The position numbers were made by a program, and so were the translations under genes. Under the pieces are notes generated by a model, which was not told the DNA's origin, ran no database searches, and worked only from the letters and a program-made list of their open reading frames with translations. From Hypoxylon rubiginosum (taxonomy: Eukaryota > Ascomycota > Sordariomycetes > Xylariales > Hypoxylaceae), in contig CADCXA010000001.1 in assembly GCA_902806565.1 (NCBI GenBank), positions 248,001 to 312,000 of the forward strand: a stretch of DNA of 64,000 bases, in the 5' to 3' direction. Below are positions 20,024 through 31,769 of the stretch, one piece after another. Positions within the stretch are counted from its first letter, which is position 1. Every line of letters begins with the position of its first letter.

Positions 20024-23000
20024 CGTGAAGTTGAGAGCCACGGCGGTGGACTCGTGGAGGACAATGAAGATGGTTGGGTGGTATACGTGAATGCCAAAGG
20101 CACCAGCGTAGTAAAAAAAGGTGAGGGTAGAACGAAGAAAAATATTAGGGGTATCTCAAGGTGAAAGCAACCAAGCTAGCTGGTCTGGACGTCAAGCCGA
20201 CGACGAAAAAAAGGGTTGTAGGACGAAAGGAAAACGGAAGGTTATTGTCACACAGAGCAGTCCATAGCCGTCCTAAGACTCGGAAATGGGTTCGTGTCGG
20301 TCAGTATGAGGGACGTCTTGTAAGTGAAGCGGCGAATGGAATGAGGCCCAGGAGGGAGTGAGATTCGGGAATTCACTAGGTCGACTTGTGTAAGGTAGCT
20401 CAAGGTCGCGGAAGTCCGTGTGGATTCCTCAGGTGTTCAGGTAACCTGGCGGGAATAGAGAGGTTGAAGGACCCTAGAAAACCGAAAAAGAATTTCCCTT
20501 TTTTTTTTGTTGACCTTAGGTCCTATTCTCGTCTTGTCGGTATTGACCTTGGCTGTTTGGTGGGGGACGGGTCCTGATTCAAGGTTGCTCGCGCAGGATG
20601 CAGCCAGTTGGAAAAGCTTAGCAGGGCCAGCAGGATATCAGAAGGGAAATGAGTGAAAGGGAATTAACTGAAAAAAAAACCTCAAATCTCAGATGAGCGA
20701 ATGAATGTTTGTGTGTACGTGAAATGAATGAAAATACCTGGTCGGCGAGCCGAAGGTAGTAAAGAGTGTGCGGTTGAAGGAATGAAAGTGGACAAGTGGA
20801 CGATTCCTGAACGACTGCTAGAGAGAGGAAAGGAATTGCCTGTTATGGCGTATGGGTGCAAATGAGTGTAAATGGGTGTAAATGGGTAGGGTAGAAGTGA
20901 AGGGACTAGGGTGTCAAAAAGTTAGGGTCCAGGAAGGTACGTAGTCGGCGCGAAAAAACGAGAGACGTATCGTCGGTTACCATCAGGGAAGGAAGGTTAC
21001 TGAAGAAGACGGTACAGCGTGATTGGCCCACACTGGCTCAATCTGACCCAAACTGGCCATCCTGGCAAGTGAGCAGGTAGGGGTTTGCTGGGCTGTGCCT
21101 TTCACTTCAAACATTACATATCCACAGTGGTACTGATTTTCTAGTAATACCTCTTTTTTTATTGTTTGCAAATGCTCTCAATCTCGCTATCCATTTACCG
21201 GTTGGGGACTACGTCCCATACTACCGTAATGAGAAGCAAATAGCGGTGGGAGGTGAAGACGGAGCTAGAGTGAAGTGCACGTCTATACTACAACACCATT
21301 CACGATACAACATTACACTTTATAGATTTCCCCGGCCTACTATATTAGAACGACACATGCAGCTTTGGATGGTTACAATACTTCACGTGTAAAATGCTAC
21401 ATGTGTGTGCTGCATAGACATATATATGAACCTTACACAGTGGCTTTCGACTTCTTAGGTGCCAATGTGCGTGCCGCATGCATACGTACCTTTGATATAT
21501 GCAGGTGCAGCATCGTCAATTTATCTGAAGTAAGAGGCAGTTTATCAGATTGGACCTATATCCACAGCCATTAAAGCCTCGGCTGCATATGTATATATAC
21601 GTAGACGCTATCTCGTACTATCCGGCTATAAGTGTCGTCGATCTTGTAAAATATCCTAGGTGAGTATCATACTATCTTACCTACACAGACCCGGGAGTTT
21701 TCATGATCTTCATATGTCGCTTTTTATTACAATTCGTCAAGAACGGATAGTTGCTCTACAGGTCCCTATGTATGTAGGTATCAGTCTCAGACGAAGATCT
21801 AAAGACTTGAGATGGAAGGCTTCGGTTGTACAGAGGATATGAAAGGGGGCGCCTCATATCAGGGGAACAAGCTGGGCCATCTGGGCCATGTGCTTGTGTG
21901 CTTATAGCTTATGCATCAATCAAAAAGCTGAAAATGGAAATTCGAGGTTACTCAAGGTTACAAAGTCTCGTTAAAGTTGAGAGCTAGACTGAGACGAGCT
22001 AAAACCCCAGACCATGTCGTCAATGCTAGCAATCGTCATTTTGCGACGGGGGGCTACGTATCGTAGTAAGTACTGTGTACGGGATTGGACCCCTCAATTG
22101 ATTCAATTGAGTCGATTTCTTCCAATAAACCCTCCTTGGCAAATGCCTGGGCAAGTACCGAGTACAGTCCAAGTACGTACCCGTTCATGCTTCCGAGAGA
22201 TTGGGCGGGGAAGGATATGGATCTTCACAGGGGTTAGAAACACTGTTCCCGCACCGAGGCGCACCTGAACAGCTTAGACCGTACCTGATCAGTCAAAATA
22301 GACGCCGCCAAGTTACATAACCACCTGCCACCCACCGGGACCGACCTTCTTTTCCCCCCTTCAACTTGTCACTTGTCGAATCTTTTTTGGCCATTAATTA
22401 TGCTTAACCCTGCGCCTGTCCATCATCTCCATCACCGTCCACTACCCAGTATTATAGCATTACTGCGAGCTAACGAACTATTCAACATCGGACGCGAATT
22501 CGAATCAATGCGCCCAGAGGTCGTAAGTAGAAGGCGTTAAGATCCCACGTAAGCGCTTTCGTCAAGTGTCGTCACTGGGCTGATAGGAGACGTTGGCTGT
22601 TAGATCCTTCTAATAAGGAGGTAGGTATGTAAGTTATTTAGATCTATGGCTTCGTCATCAGCCGCTGTCAGTCATTGGGTGCCAGTGTGATCTTGTTCAT
22701 GCAAGGTCGATCCCCTACAACACCTTACGAACCAAAAAGAATGTCGCTTGTAAACCTCAGAAAATCCCAAGCCTGGGCTTTTGATTGGTAGTTTCATCAA
22801 GAAGACAAAGTCTCACTTACTTGTATAACCGAGGTATCTCTCTAGATTGGCTAGATTGATCTATTACCTAGGTACACTCCGCGATGGTCAGATTCTGTTC
22901 CAGCTCCAAATTGGAGGAGGATACCACGCCAGATATTTCTACCACCAGAATTTCCACCATTATCATATCATACCATAGCCCCGGAATGACGCCTGCAAAA

Positions 23001-24564
23001 GACCTCGAATATAGATATGTAGGTAGGCATCCAGCATGATATTTGTAGCTTCTATGGAAGCAACTTTACATAGTACAAGTACACAGTATACAGATTGTCG
23101 GGTCTAGAATGGGTACCACGTGTTTCGCATTGACGACGAAACGGGAACGACAAGACACTAATTTATACATGCCGTGGCCGTTTCCGTCGTGATCGCCCTG
23201 GAAATCCCCGACGGGTCAAGAACGTCTGTGCAGAGGTCCTTGGCTAATCGTGCAGTCGTATTCTTATAGGTAATCGGTAGCACGGGATTTCACCTACTAC
23301 ATACATAATGTACTTCACCGGTGTCCGACCCCGACAGACCCTCAAGGTACCTAGGCACCTATCTTCATCTTGATCATACATATGTACGTATTCTACCAGT
23401 ACTACAACGATATCTTGGTGGAACGACTCCTTCGGTCTTCCTTTACCCTAGTCGAAGTTATGAACAATAAACAAAGGTATTGACGGCAAGACCGATCTCT
23501 CTCGTGGTCCAAGAGGCTCGTCTGCATGCAAGATTTACCGGCACGGCCCGGACTATTACGTATAATATATTAATCTGGTATCACCGAGGTATTTTTGTGA
23601 AGGGCGAATAAAGTATCTGGCAGGCTCTCCCCGGCTCGTCGGTATCTATCTGTTGTCTCATGGTCGCCAGCAACTCTATGGGTCTTGTACCAAGCAAGGA
23701 GTGAGCCCAGACCGTCAAAGCTCACACAACTAATGGCAAGCAAACATGACCATATCACAATTCCATATGTGAAAAGTTTTCATTTAGTCCTCCACAGAAG
23801 CATGATGAGGATGATGAAAATAAATTGAAGAGGAGTTTCACACCTCTAGCAAGGGGGTATCGTTGATACTATCCTGTATATATGAGGCTTCCAAGGCTCA
23901 TACCGAATGGCCCATTCTAGGCTTGTCCAGCTCCCCCCGTCTCGTATTCCTCTTGCCAAAACCCGATGGGCGGCTGACGGTGCATCTGACTTATTCCTTT
24001 ATGAGACTCGCACATATTGGGCGGGCGTCTGAACTCTGGAGCTTGTGAAATAACTATTCGCATTTAGTGATGACCGCGAGAGGTATTTGAAGACGCAAAA
24101 ACAATTATAGAACAGGTTTCTAACGACTCGGCAGGCATCATTTTATTTAGATTATCACCAGTGCTCAAGGCACAAGGTCGTTGATAGCAATGAATAGCTA
24201 CTAGCCAGGTCGCCACGGAAAGAATCTCAAGTCGAGAAAGCTTAGCTAGTTACTTCTTATTTCAACATCTAGCTAGATACCTACCTAGGTACATATCGAC
24301 CTAATGAAGCGTGAATCAAGACATTGATAGCTACACTCGGAGTTCACCGATAGGGGCTTGGTACAACATCACTTTGTGGCTATTAACTCAGCCCTCTCTA
24401 GTCCACATCCTACATCTTTCCATTAATAGCACCTACCACAGAGATTACCGATCTAATTTTTCCTATTTTTATATCTTCGCTTTTAGAGCTAGCAAGGGCT
24501 GATGTTGTTATAGAGTCTTATACGAGTATTTCAGGGGCAAACCCAATTAGCCTAGACCCGAAGT
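20024..24564. other. Gene-poor interval
   Basis: About 4.5 kb without a supportable gene on either strand. It includes the 5' leader and promoter of the CFEM gene, and a near-repeat of GGGTGTAAAT at about 20850-20890. TACCTAGGTA occurs at 22865-22874 and 24282-24291. An open segment from an ATG at about 22399 runs some 40 codons to a GTAAGT-like site, with no recognised family. Confidence 0.45.
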
Positions 24565-24872
24565 CTAGAACGCCTTCAACATATCACTGAAAGGAAAGTT
24601 AATATTGGCGATACTAATTGCAGCTCCTTGCCAACAACTATAGCCGGTTACGGTGTTGATAGTTGCAGTTCCTCTTCTACAATGGCCCCATATCGTATCG
24701 ACATCTCCTGCAATCCTGTCTTGAAAATAGCATCCGTTAATGAATATGCTAACAGCTGATTTAATTTATCGTTTGAAATCTCGACTTATACCTCGCAGAC
24801 GGCATTGGGCTCGTTCTACGAAGTGGCCAGTCTGTTCATATGTTGCGTCCCATCTATCGACGATGCTGGTGC
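24565..24872 (-). CDS. Possible two-exon fragment of a small Cys-containing protein
   Basis: Reading the minus strand, 24872..24792 encodes GTSIVDRWDATYEQTGHFVE then RAQCRLR. After a donor GTATAA, a CATTAAC branch and a TTGCAG acceptor, 24707..24565 continues in phase with DVDTIWGHCRRGTATINTVT and ends SDMLKAF plus stop. The join is frame-consistent and both parts are open, but I recognise no family, and the upstream exon and start codon are not identified. It could be a real small secreted protein, a decayed gene or chance. Confidence 0.25.
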
Positions 24873-25094
24873 CTGGTATATGACATCTTAGCCATTTACT
24901 TCGCCAATGACCCTATTCACATAAGCTATTTAGTACCCACGCCGCCTGTGCCTGAGCCTTTTTTTCAGTGGTGTACCCATTCACGTCGTCGTTGCTGGGT
25001 GACCGGGCGGTGACCGCGCCTGCCTAGCGGGGTGACTTAAATAGCCCTTTAGCAGCACCTCATCTTAACCCTGCGTCTCCCGGCGCGTCAAAGT

Positions 25095-25250
25095 AGCCAT
25101 TGGCTTAATGGGAAGAAGGTGAGGGCTAGAAATAACCCCCCGAGGGGTTTTTCGTAGCACCCGGGTTCGAATCTGTGTCAGGGCGGCAGCGGCTACTGCT
25201 CGGGTCAAATGCGCAGGTTCGGGGTCGTGTGTGAGCCTTTTTTGCCTTTT
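25095..25250 (+). repeat. Degenerate tRNA-derived / SINE-like element
   Basis: TGGCTTAATGGG (about 25100) resembles a Pol III A box and GGTTCGAATC (about 25163) matches the B-box consensus GGTTCGANTC, at tRNA-like spacing. T-runs follow (TTTTTT at about 25238 and after), as Pol III terminators do. A full cloverleaf does not fold: the T-stem pairs poorly and the middle part holds CCCCCCGAGGGG. It could be a decayed tRNA or the head of a tRNA-derived SINE. Confidence 0.35.
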
Positions 25251-25315
25251 TTATTCCTACGAATAAAAACTATTTCCTTTTTCTTTTTTAAAAAGTTTTA
25301 ACATTCAGAATATCC

Positions 25316-25869
25316 TCAGTTTCCCTGAGCCTCAATCCTCTCAACAAAGTTCTGCACTACGTCTACAACCCCCTGAGTCCAGCTCAGGTGAGGCGAATAG
25401 CCAGCCAAGCAACGATAACTTAAAAATTTGCCAGATTTTTTTCTCTGGCTCTGGGCAGCTACATGCTACTCGAATGGAGTTCGCAAATAGGGGTACTTAT
25501 GTAGAACTGTATGAACGGTGGCGTTACGAACGAGCTATTCTTTGGCTGGAAGAAGCAATGTATCGATTCACTAACAGGGATGACGAATGCGCCGATATAT
25601 ATAATTTTAATGATGCCGCCGGCCAGTCTATTGCCTCGCCGCGATTTCGCCTATAGCTCTAGCCGTGCCGCTTCTGTAGCTATCCAGCCGCCGGACGAAT
25701 GACCAATCACAAGGACCCCTTTTCCGCGATTTACCACAGGACGAATGATACCAATAATCGCCTTGGTATCTTCTTCGCCCTGTGGATATCCTCCCTTCGG
25801 AGGTTTTCGATTGAAGTCGGGGTGGTTTACATCGCTAGCGTTCAGCCTCGACGGGTCGGAGGTGGGAAG
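25316..25869 (-). pseudogene. Decayed alpha/beta-hydrolase gene
   Basis: The minus strand reads, after an acceptor CTCAG at 25870, LPTSDPSRLN...HPDFNRKPPKGGYPQGEEDT, then GVLVIGHSSGGWIATEAARL with the nucleophile elbow GHSSG, then an in-frame TAG (25653..25651). After it the frame continues AKSRRGNRLAGGIIKIIYIG, AFVIPVSESIHCFFQPKN, PPFIQF. The frame then breaks, and the C-terminal part resumes near 25425 as YRCLAGYSPHLSWTQGVVDV ending VQNFVERIEAQGN and a stop at 25318..25316. The His in SPHLSW is the expected catalytic His. The lid and acid region between FIQF and YRC is too short, so an internal deletion is likely. The TAG could come from CAG by C to T. The N-terminal oxyanion segment was not found upstream. 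The family is the fungal AB-hydrolase-1 type. Confidence 0.82.
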
Positions 25870-26894
25870 CTGAGAATTACACTGATTAGACCCAGCTTAC
25901 AGGACCAAATATGTGATGAGGAAATAATTATGGCGTTGCGCTCGAGCTATGAAACTTAACAATATACCGACCCAAAGTCTGATAATCGTGTAGGTCCTGT
26001 TGACTTAGTGAAGCCTGGGCCGTCACTTGACCTATGAGCAATTCCCTTGGACAACATTATCAAGTTTTACAAGATCGCCCCTTGTTGCCTAAGCCGTATA
26101 TCTTCTCGGGATGGCTTTGGCCGAAAGCGCAGCGCCGTTATTTTATCATACTGGATCGAGTATATACCACGCTATTTATGTCACTCGTGTATTGAATGTG
26201 CTTGATAGATCACCTCCTGCTTCTCGTCATTTTCGTCCGTCTTACGGAGCCCGGTCGAGAACAGCTGAGACAAGGTCTATCTTAGCACTACGGTCGAAAA
26301 TTGTTAGCCATGGGGCAGCTAGCTTAAATGCTAATGTTGTATTACATACACAGTTTATTAATAGAAAGAGAGCCATTCGTATTCTGAAAAAAACACGACT
26401 TTCCTAAGGTCATCTCGAGTCTTATTCCCACGTCCTGTATGTCTCGCTTAAGATGATTACATAATTAAGGGGGCAATAGCCAGGGGCTAGTTCGGCGGCG
26501 AAGCGGCGAAACGGCGCTAATTACATCTTTCCCCTGCTGTCTTTTCTTTTTCTTTTGCCCCTTATTTTCTTATTCAGGTACATATATCTCTGCCCTGTCC
26601 CTGTTTCTTCCTTTTCCTCTCCTGTAACGCAAATCTTTCCTTCTTCGTGGCCGTCTTGAATTAAAGACTGTCCGTCCATTCGTTCGTTCGTGTGTTTTCG
26701 CACCGATCCTTCCGCTTTAGGCTCTCGTTCCCTCCCGTTCCCTCCCGTTCCCTCTCGGGACTCTTCCGTCTTTGCGCAGCGTCACAACCCGTTTCCCGGT
26801 CCCGAGTCACACCTCTTGGCAACATCCTCGAATAATACCTACCTACCTATCTTTACCCCATCCGGCTTAGATCTAACATCTAACATCTAATACC
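25870..26894. other. Intergenic; degraded upstream part of the hydrolase pseudogene and promoter of the GPI protein
   Basis: No intact gene. 26111..26407 (+) is an open frame without recognisable motif. From 26520 to 26890 the plus strand is pyrimidine-rich, with three CCCTCCCGTT-like repeats at 26725-26755, as expected for a strong fungal promoter and 5' leader. Confidence 0.45.
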
Positions 26895-27584
26895 ATGCTC
26901 GTCAACACCCTCAAGGTCCCCGCGGCCATCTTAGCCACCTTCTTCTTGGGCCAGGCCGCAGCCAAGACCGACCTGTCCGGCTGCGTCTCGTCCGAGACCG
27001 TCGCGTACGGCGGCGCCAGCCTCATCTGGTACGTCCCCGACACCGGCGAGGTCTGCGCCTTCCTCGACTGCGGCGGCGGCCGCGCACCGCCCAAGACCAC
27101 CGTCCCCGGCTGCGACGGCTACTCCGGCACCGCCGCCTACACGCCTAGCTTCCTGTCGGGCTTCGGCGCCGAGGCCACCGGCAGCGGCACTACTACCGTG
27201 GGCAGCGGCAGCGGCAGCGACTCGTCGTCGTCCCCGGCTGAGACCTCGGCGGTCGTGGCGTCGAGCACGACTGCGGTGGGCGCTGATGCTAGTAGCGCGA
27301 CGGGTGCTGTGTCGGTTGGTGGCAGCACTATCACGGCGGCTCCGTCGACTAGCACGCTGGAGACGAGCACTACCGCTGCGTCGTCGAATGGATCGTTGAA
27401 CGGCGGATCTTCGTCCTCCTCGGCCGGAGGCTCGCAGGCGGCTGAGTCCTCTAGCACGTCTGGATCCAGCAGCAGCAGCAGCAGCAGCAGCAGCGTGTCC
27501 ACGGGAGCAGCCGTGCCGACGGCCGCCGTCAGGGGTGCTGTAGGTATGGTTGTTGGTCTCGCGGCGGGAGTTGCGATGTTGTGA
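26895..27584 (+). CDS. Secreted, Ser/Thr-rich, probably GPI-anchored surface protein
   Basis: The protein has 229 residues and no intron. Residues 1-23 are a signal peptide ending QAAA. The Cys-bearing N-terminal part (about 24-75) has DLSGCVSSETVAYGGASLIW, GEVCAFLDCGGGRAPPKTTV and PGCDGY, giving five cysteines. Residues 90-205 are Ser/Thr/Gly low complexity with a run of ten Ser. The C-terminus (VRGAVGMVVGLAAGVAML) is a hydrophobic GPI-type signal preceded by small residues. Similar fungal proteins are often labelled siderophore biosynthesis protein without evidence; I would not transfer that name. Function is unknown, probably cell-wall surface. The ATG context AATACCATG is good. Confidence 0.78.
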   Translation: MLVNTLKVPAAILATFFLGQAAAKTDLSGCVSSETVAYGGASLIWYVPDTGEVCAFLDCGGGRAPPKTTVPGCDGYSGTAAYTPSFLSGFGAEATGSGTTTVGSGSGSDSSSSPAETSAVVASSTTAVGADASSATGAVSVGGSTITAAPSTSTLETSTTAASSNGSLNGGSSSSSAGGSQAAESSSTSGSSSSSSSSSSVSTGAAVPTAAVRGAVGMVVGLAAGVAML

Positions 27585-28056
27585 GTTTGATTGGTACTGG
27601 CCAAGTTGGGTTCGTTGAAAGTCTTGTCGGTAGTTGGATATTAATATTAATAATTTTTTCGTAAATCTCGGAGGCTTTATTCATGTGTGATAATAGTAAT
27701 TGTCTGTCTTCCAAAGAGAGAGGTCGGGAATATGAACAAGAGACGCCGTAGACCGAAACCCACGGTACGTTATGAGGCTGGAGGTAGGTATATGAGTTCA
27801 TATAATTGACCCACAAGTACTAGTCGTCTCTTTTTACGGCTTCTACATCTGTAAATCTACCATTCCGTTCTCAACGTTCAAGTTGAAGCTAGACTGCTAT
27901 TGAAGCCTGCTCATGTCCTACGAGACTTAAGAAATAGTCTATGAATTTGTATTTCACTATATATATTCGTTCAAGATAACATTCTATTTAAGCAATCCGA
28001 ACAAGACAACACCAGTATATACAGGTCAGCCATGAACACCATGCCATGCTTCTAAT
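27585..28056. other. Intergenic between convergent genes
   Basis: 3' flanks only; AT-rich, no coding signal. Confidence 0.5.
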
Positions 28057-29751
28057 CTAATCGAAAGCCATCCACATGGCGCCTCCGATCGTAGTACCAA
28101 GCACAAGCGCCGTCAGTATACCTGCCCCAGCTCGGTCCCCCTGCGTGACGGGCGCAGCCTCAGGCAGCGTCGGCGCGTTCTGTCCTGCGTTCGGATCGCC
28201 CACGCTGGTGCCCCCCGTCGTGTTCGTGACGGGCGCCTTGGCCTCCTGGACCAACAAGCTCGACAGCGCGCCGAGGACGTTCATCTGCTGGCCGGCGCCC
28301 GTGACGCCGTCGTACACGCCCGTGGTCCAGTGGAAGCCGCACTGGCGGCCGTTGGCGCCGCCCGTGCACTGGCGGACGGCGGCCTCGGTCGACGACCGCA
28401 GCAGGGCTAGGATGCGGTCGCGCGTGAAGGGCGCGACCTGCGTCACCACGGCGAGCCACCGGTGCACGTACCCCTTGAAGCTCAGCATGTCGGTCGAGCA
28501 CACGCCCGCCTCGCAGCTGGGCTCGTACAGCGTCCCGTTGACGAAGAAGACGCGCTCCATGCCGTCGATCAGACCCGTTATCCGGTCTTCCCAGTCCTTG
28601 CTCTTGTTGGTCTGTTTCGTATTCGTCAGTAATTTTCCCCATTCTTTCCTTTCCTTTCCTCCCTTTTCATTAGGAGGTGATCGGGATGGGGACATCACTC
28701 ACGTAGTCGTACATGTATGCCGCACCCGACAGGAGGATGGCTGCGTTGTACGAGTACTGCTGCTTGTTCGTATCGGTACAGTTGTAAGGTACATGGCCAC
28801 CGTCGTAGACATTCCATTCATCGTCGATATACTTGACGCTACTGATCCAGTTCCACGTCTCTTCTGCCCATTTCGCATACGTTTCGTTCTGTGTATACCG
28901 AGCTAGGCGGGCCCCCATATTGAAGAAGCAACCGTTGGCGATGGCTATCCGTCCGAGTTAGTCTCTCACTGCTACTATCTCTCTGTCTTTCATCGTCATC
29001 TACGTGTGAGGGAGGAAAAGCCTTACTATTCTTGTAATCGTACCCCTTATTTGTCGAGAAGATCTGCCACCTCAGCCCCCCGCCGCAATCTTCGTTGCTA
29101 TATCTAGTCGACTGCTCGGTCCAGACGGCCTGCGCCAGCCCGAGCCACGAAGGGTCGTCCCCCGTCGGGTCGCGGAAATTCACCTCGGCAGCAAGCATCG
29201 CCGACATGCCCCAGAAGGACTGGTCGTCGTTTCCCAGGGACAGGGTCCAGTTGTCCGGCGCGTAGTCCCGGTTCTTGCCCACCTGGAACTGCATGGCGGC
29301 GAACGTTTCGTCGTTGTACGTCTCGTCGCCCGTGAAGTGCCAGTAGTCTATCATAGTACCCCACAGAGCGCCTCCTTGCCACCTAAAGACCGGCTCCCCA
29401 TGTTAGTAGGCGTTGCTTCTATAACTTTGCGCCTTACAAGCGCAAGAATTCGGAAGAGAGGGTGCGAACCAGTAGTAGTCTCCCCCAGGCGGTGGCCCTG
29501 GCAAGATGCCAGGAATCATACCGGACTCATTGCCGTGGTAGTATGTCATCAGGTCGTACGCGACCTCTTTGGCCGCATTTTTTATAGAATCTAAGACGAG
29601 TTTAGGCCCGGATACCTAACTTGTCGATGGTGTGGCGAGGAACTCTCCAACGTGGCAGAGCGCAACACTTACCCGTGGAATTTAGATCGACTTCGAGCGC
29701 TCCTAAGACGGCTGCCGGAGCGAGCCATAGTAAGTGACGGCTAGCGAACAT
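28057..29751 (-). CDS. GH76 family mannan endo-1,6-alpha-mannosidase (DCW1/DFG5-like), GPI-type
   Basis: Five exons: 29751..29673, 29590..29470, 29382..29027, 28944..28703 and 28611..28057; introns 82, 87, 82 and 91 bp, phases consistent. The protein has 450 residues. The signal peptide is MFASRHLLWLAPAAVLGALE. The catalytic domain starts DSIKNAAKEVAYDLMTYYHG, continues GGDYYWWQGGALWGTMIDYW, the acidic pair LGNDDQSFWGMSAML (GH76 catalytic Asp-Asp), CGGGLRWQI, TIANGCFFNMGARLARYT, YNCT, DMLSFKGYVHRWL and CGFHWTTGVYDG. The C-terminus (GILTALVLGTTIGGAMWMAF) is a GPI-type hydrophobic tail. DCW1/DFG5 enzymes act in the wall, probably cross-linking GPI proteins to wall glucan. The second intron has the unusual donor GTTCGC. 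The first intron has branch CCTAAAC. Confidence 0.9.
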
Positions 29752-30901
29752 ATCTGGGACTCCGGTCGAGGGACGTTGCTGTTAAACGAATGACTGACGA
29801 CCGCCCCCGAGAATGTAAGACTTAGCGGAAGAAGAGAAATTAGGCTGCTGTCAATACAAGCACAGATGACATTATAGATGTAAGCGCATAGTATAGTTGT
29901 AATGCATATCTAACTAGAAGAAACTCTCGCTTGTCTGATAATGAAAAATCTACCGAACAAGGGATCGTAGGATGAATGTGCACTCCAAGACAGTTCGTCC
30001 TGTAGATGTCGGTAGGAACCGACAACCGCAATTATCTAACCAATGGACACTGCTTACTGCGCCTCAACACTCGACCGGGTATACAGCGGGAGCCAGCGTG
30101 TTGGGGTCTACTTCAAATAAGTAGTATCAGATCACCTTATGGCCCTTGGGCCCCTTGATGGGGTCCCAGATGTAACTGTAACTAGAGGACACAAGCGTCA
30201 GCATCCAATTGAAGTCGATGGATCTGCAAACCGTACAACGCTCAATAAACCGCAGACCGCAGATTACCTAGGTACTGACTGCTGACGCTGCGATACGTTC
30301 AGTATTGCATAGGATCAGGCAGGACATGTAGAAGATCTCGTATATATTAAAGGCGGCCCTATTGTGTTACAGCGCACATTCCCACGCTGTCAGACATTGA
30401 GGCTGTGCATCGTCAGCAACAAAGGTACGTTGGTAGTTGCCTATTAAACGGCTGGGACGGCTCGACGGTCAGGTTGAGCAACTAGAGCCGACTTTCAGCC
30501 AGTGGCTCATGATCGACCTGTCAGCGAATTTGGTGAAAAACCTCGTAAAGTCCCAAATGAGTTGTTTCATGGATACCAATGGGGATGGTCCTTCAGATGG
30601 GGTCCCCGTATTTGCACAGCCTCAATTCTTCATTTCGGCCAAAGTCGCGGCACGAGACGAAACCCGGGCCCCCTAGTCCTTTTTCTTTCTTTTCTTTCTG
30701 AAAAGGCTACGTTGTATCTGACTGCAGTAAAAAAGAATAAGAGAGGTATGCCACCAGTCTTCTTGTCATGTCTGTCCCAGCGTGAGCATATGGGAAGTGC
30801 ATGTAAGAAGTTCATGTCCATGATGATACAGCCGCCACAATGACTGCGACGGATCAGGCATTGGATCTACCAACCTGTCCGACCATAACAAAAGTATGGT
30901 C
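29752..30901. other. Intergenic, about 1.15 kb
   Basis: Promoter of the GH76 gene and 3' flank of the phosphatase gene. TACCTAGGTA occurs at 30265-30274. No gene is supported. Confidence 0.5.
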
Positions 30902-31769
30902 TTAATAATCTCGGCCGGGTTTGTTACCCTCGGCGTCCGGATCCTCCTCCGGTAGTTCCGAGCCAAGCACTATGGGATCAATCCAGCTCCGAGCAAGTCC
31001 TCCTCCCTTCTCCTTAGTGAGTTCGTGCTGTTGAAGACGGAAACAATCGCCCGGCTCGGCCATTGGTGCGAAGTCGAAGATGCGGTAGTCGGCATTGCAG
31101 TACCAGTAACCAGAGACGGCCAGCCGCAAGAAGGCTGAGTGGGAGACGACTATGATGACCTTCTCCGGGCGATCATACAGCTTCTTCAGGGCTATCTGAG
31201 CACGCATCAGGATGGCCTTCTTGGTGAAATGATACTGGCTAGCCGCCGGAGACGTCTTGTCTGGGAACACCGGGTCGACTTTGGAAAAGTCTACGGTGGG
31301 AAATTCTTCCTTGAGCGCATCGACGGGACTGCCCGTGTCACACGGCTTGATCGAATTTTCTATCGAGATGTTTTAGAATGTTTCTGCCTAGCGGGAAGGT
31401 CTTCCCAAGTTATACGGTCGAGACTCGGTACTCGCCTACCTTGCCAACTCGCATCGGCTTCGACTTTGATGCCCTTCTCCATAAGCCAATCAACAGATCG
31501 AAATGCCGTTTGGATAGTCCTGCGTAGGGGAGAGACTATTATGAGTTCGGCCTTCTGGGCGAGTGGATTTTCTAGGAGGCTGGCTCGCAAGTCTGCGCAC
31601 TGCTCATGTCCCAGCTCGGTCAGATCAGGATCGTGTAATGTGAAATTCTCTAGGTGAAGTCAGAACTAGGACTCTGAGATCATATAACCCGGCGTCTTAT
31701 CGTATCAGGCTTACTGAGAGCATTGTGTCCTGCTTGAGCATGGCGAACGAGTATTAGCGTCGGAGGCAT
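30902..31769 (-). CDS. Histidine phosphatase (phosphoglycerate-mutase-like) family protein
   Basis: Three exons: 31769..31715, 31649..31440 and 31359..30902; introns 65 and 80 bp. The protein has 240 residues. It starts MPPTLILVRHAQAGHNAL, in which His10 of the RHA motif is the expected phospho-acceptor. Next are LHDPDLTELGHEQCADLRAS, IIVSPLRRTIQTAF (the second phosphate-binding Arg) and VIIVVSHSAFLRLAVSGYWY with the second catalytic His. The tail is hydrophilic. Related fungal proteins are cytosolic broad-specificity phosphatases; the substrate is unknown. The second intron is read through to a stop if unspliced. It shares a 655-bp divergent region with CTNNBL1. Confidence 0.88.

Noticed and set aside
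22399..22530. Open start MLNPAPVHHLHHRPLPSIIA with a GTAAGT-like site
   Set aside because: A single plausible exon with no second exon or known family; kept only as a remark in the gene-poor interval.
26111..26407. 98-codon plus-strand frame
   Set aside because: No recognisable domain; position between a pseudogene and a promoter suggests degraded DNA.
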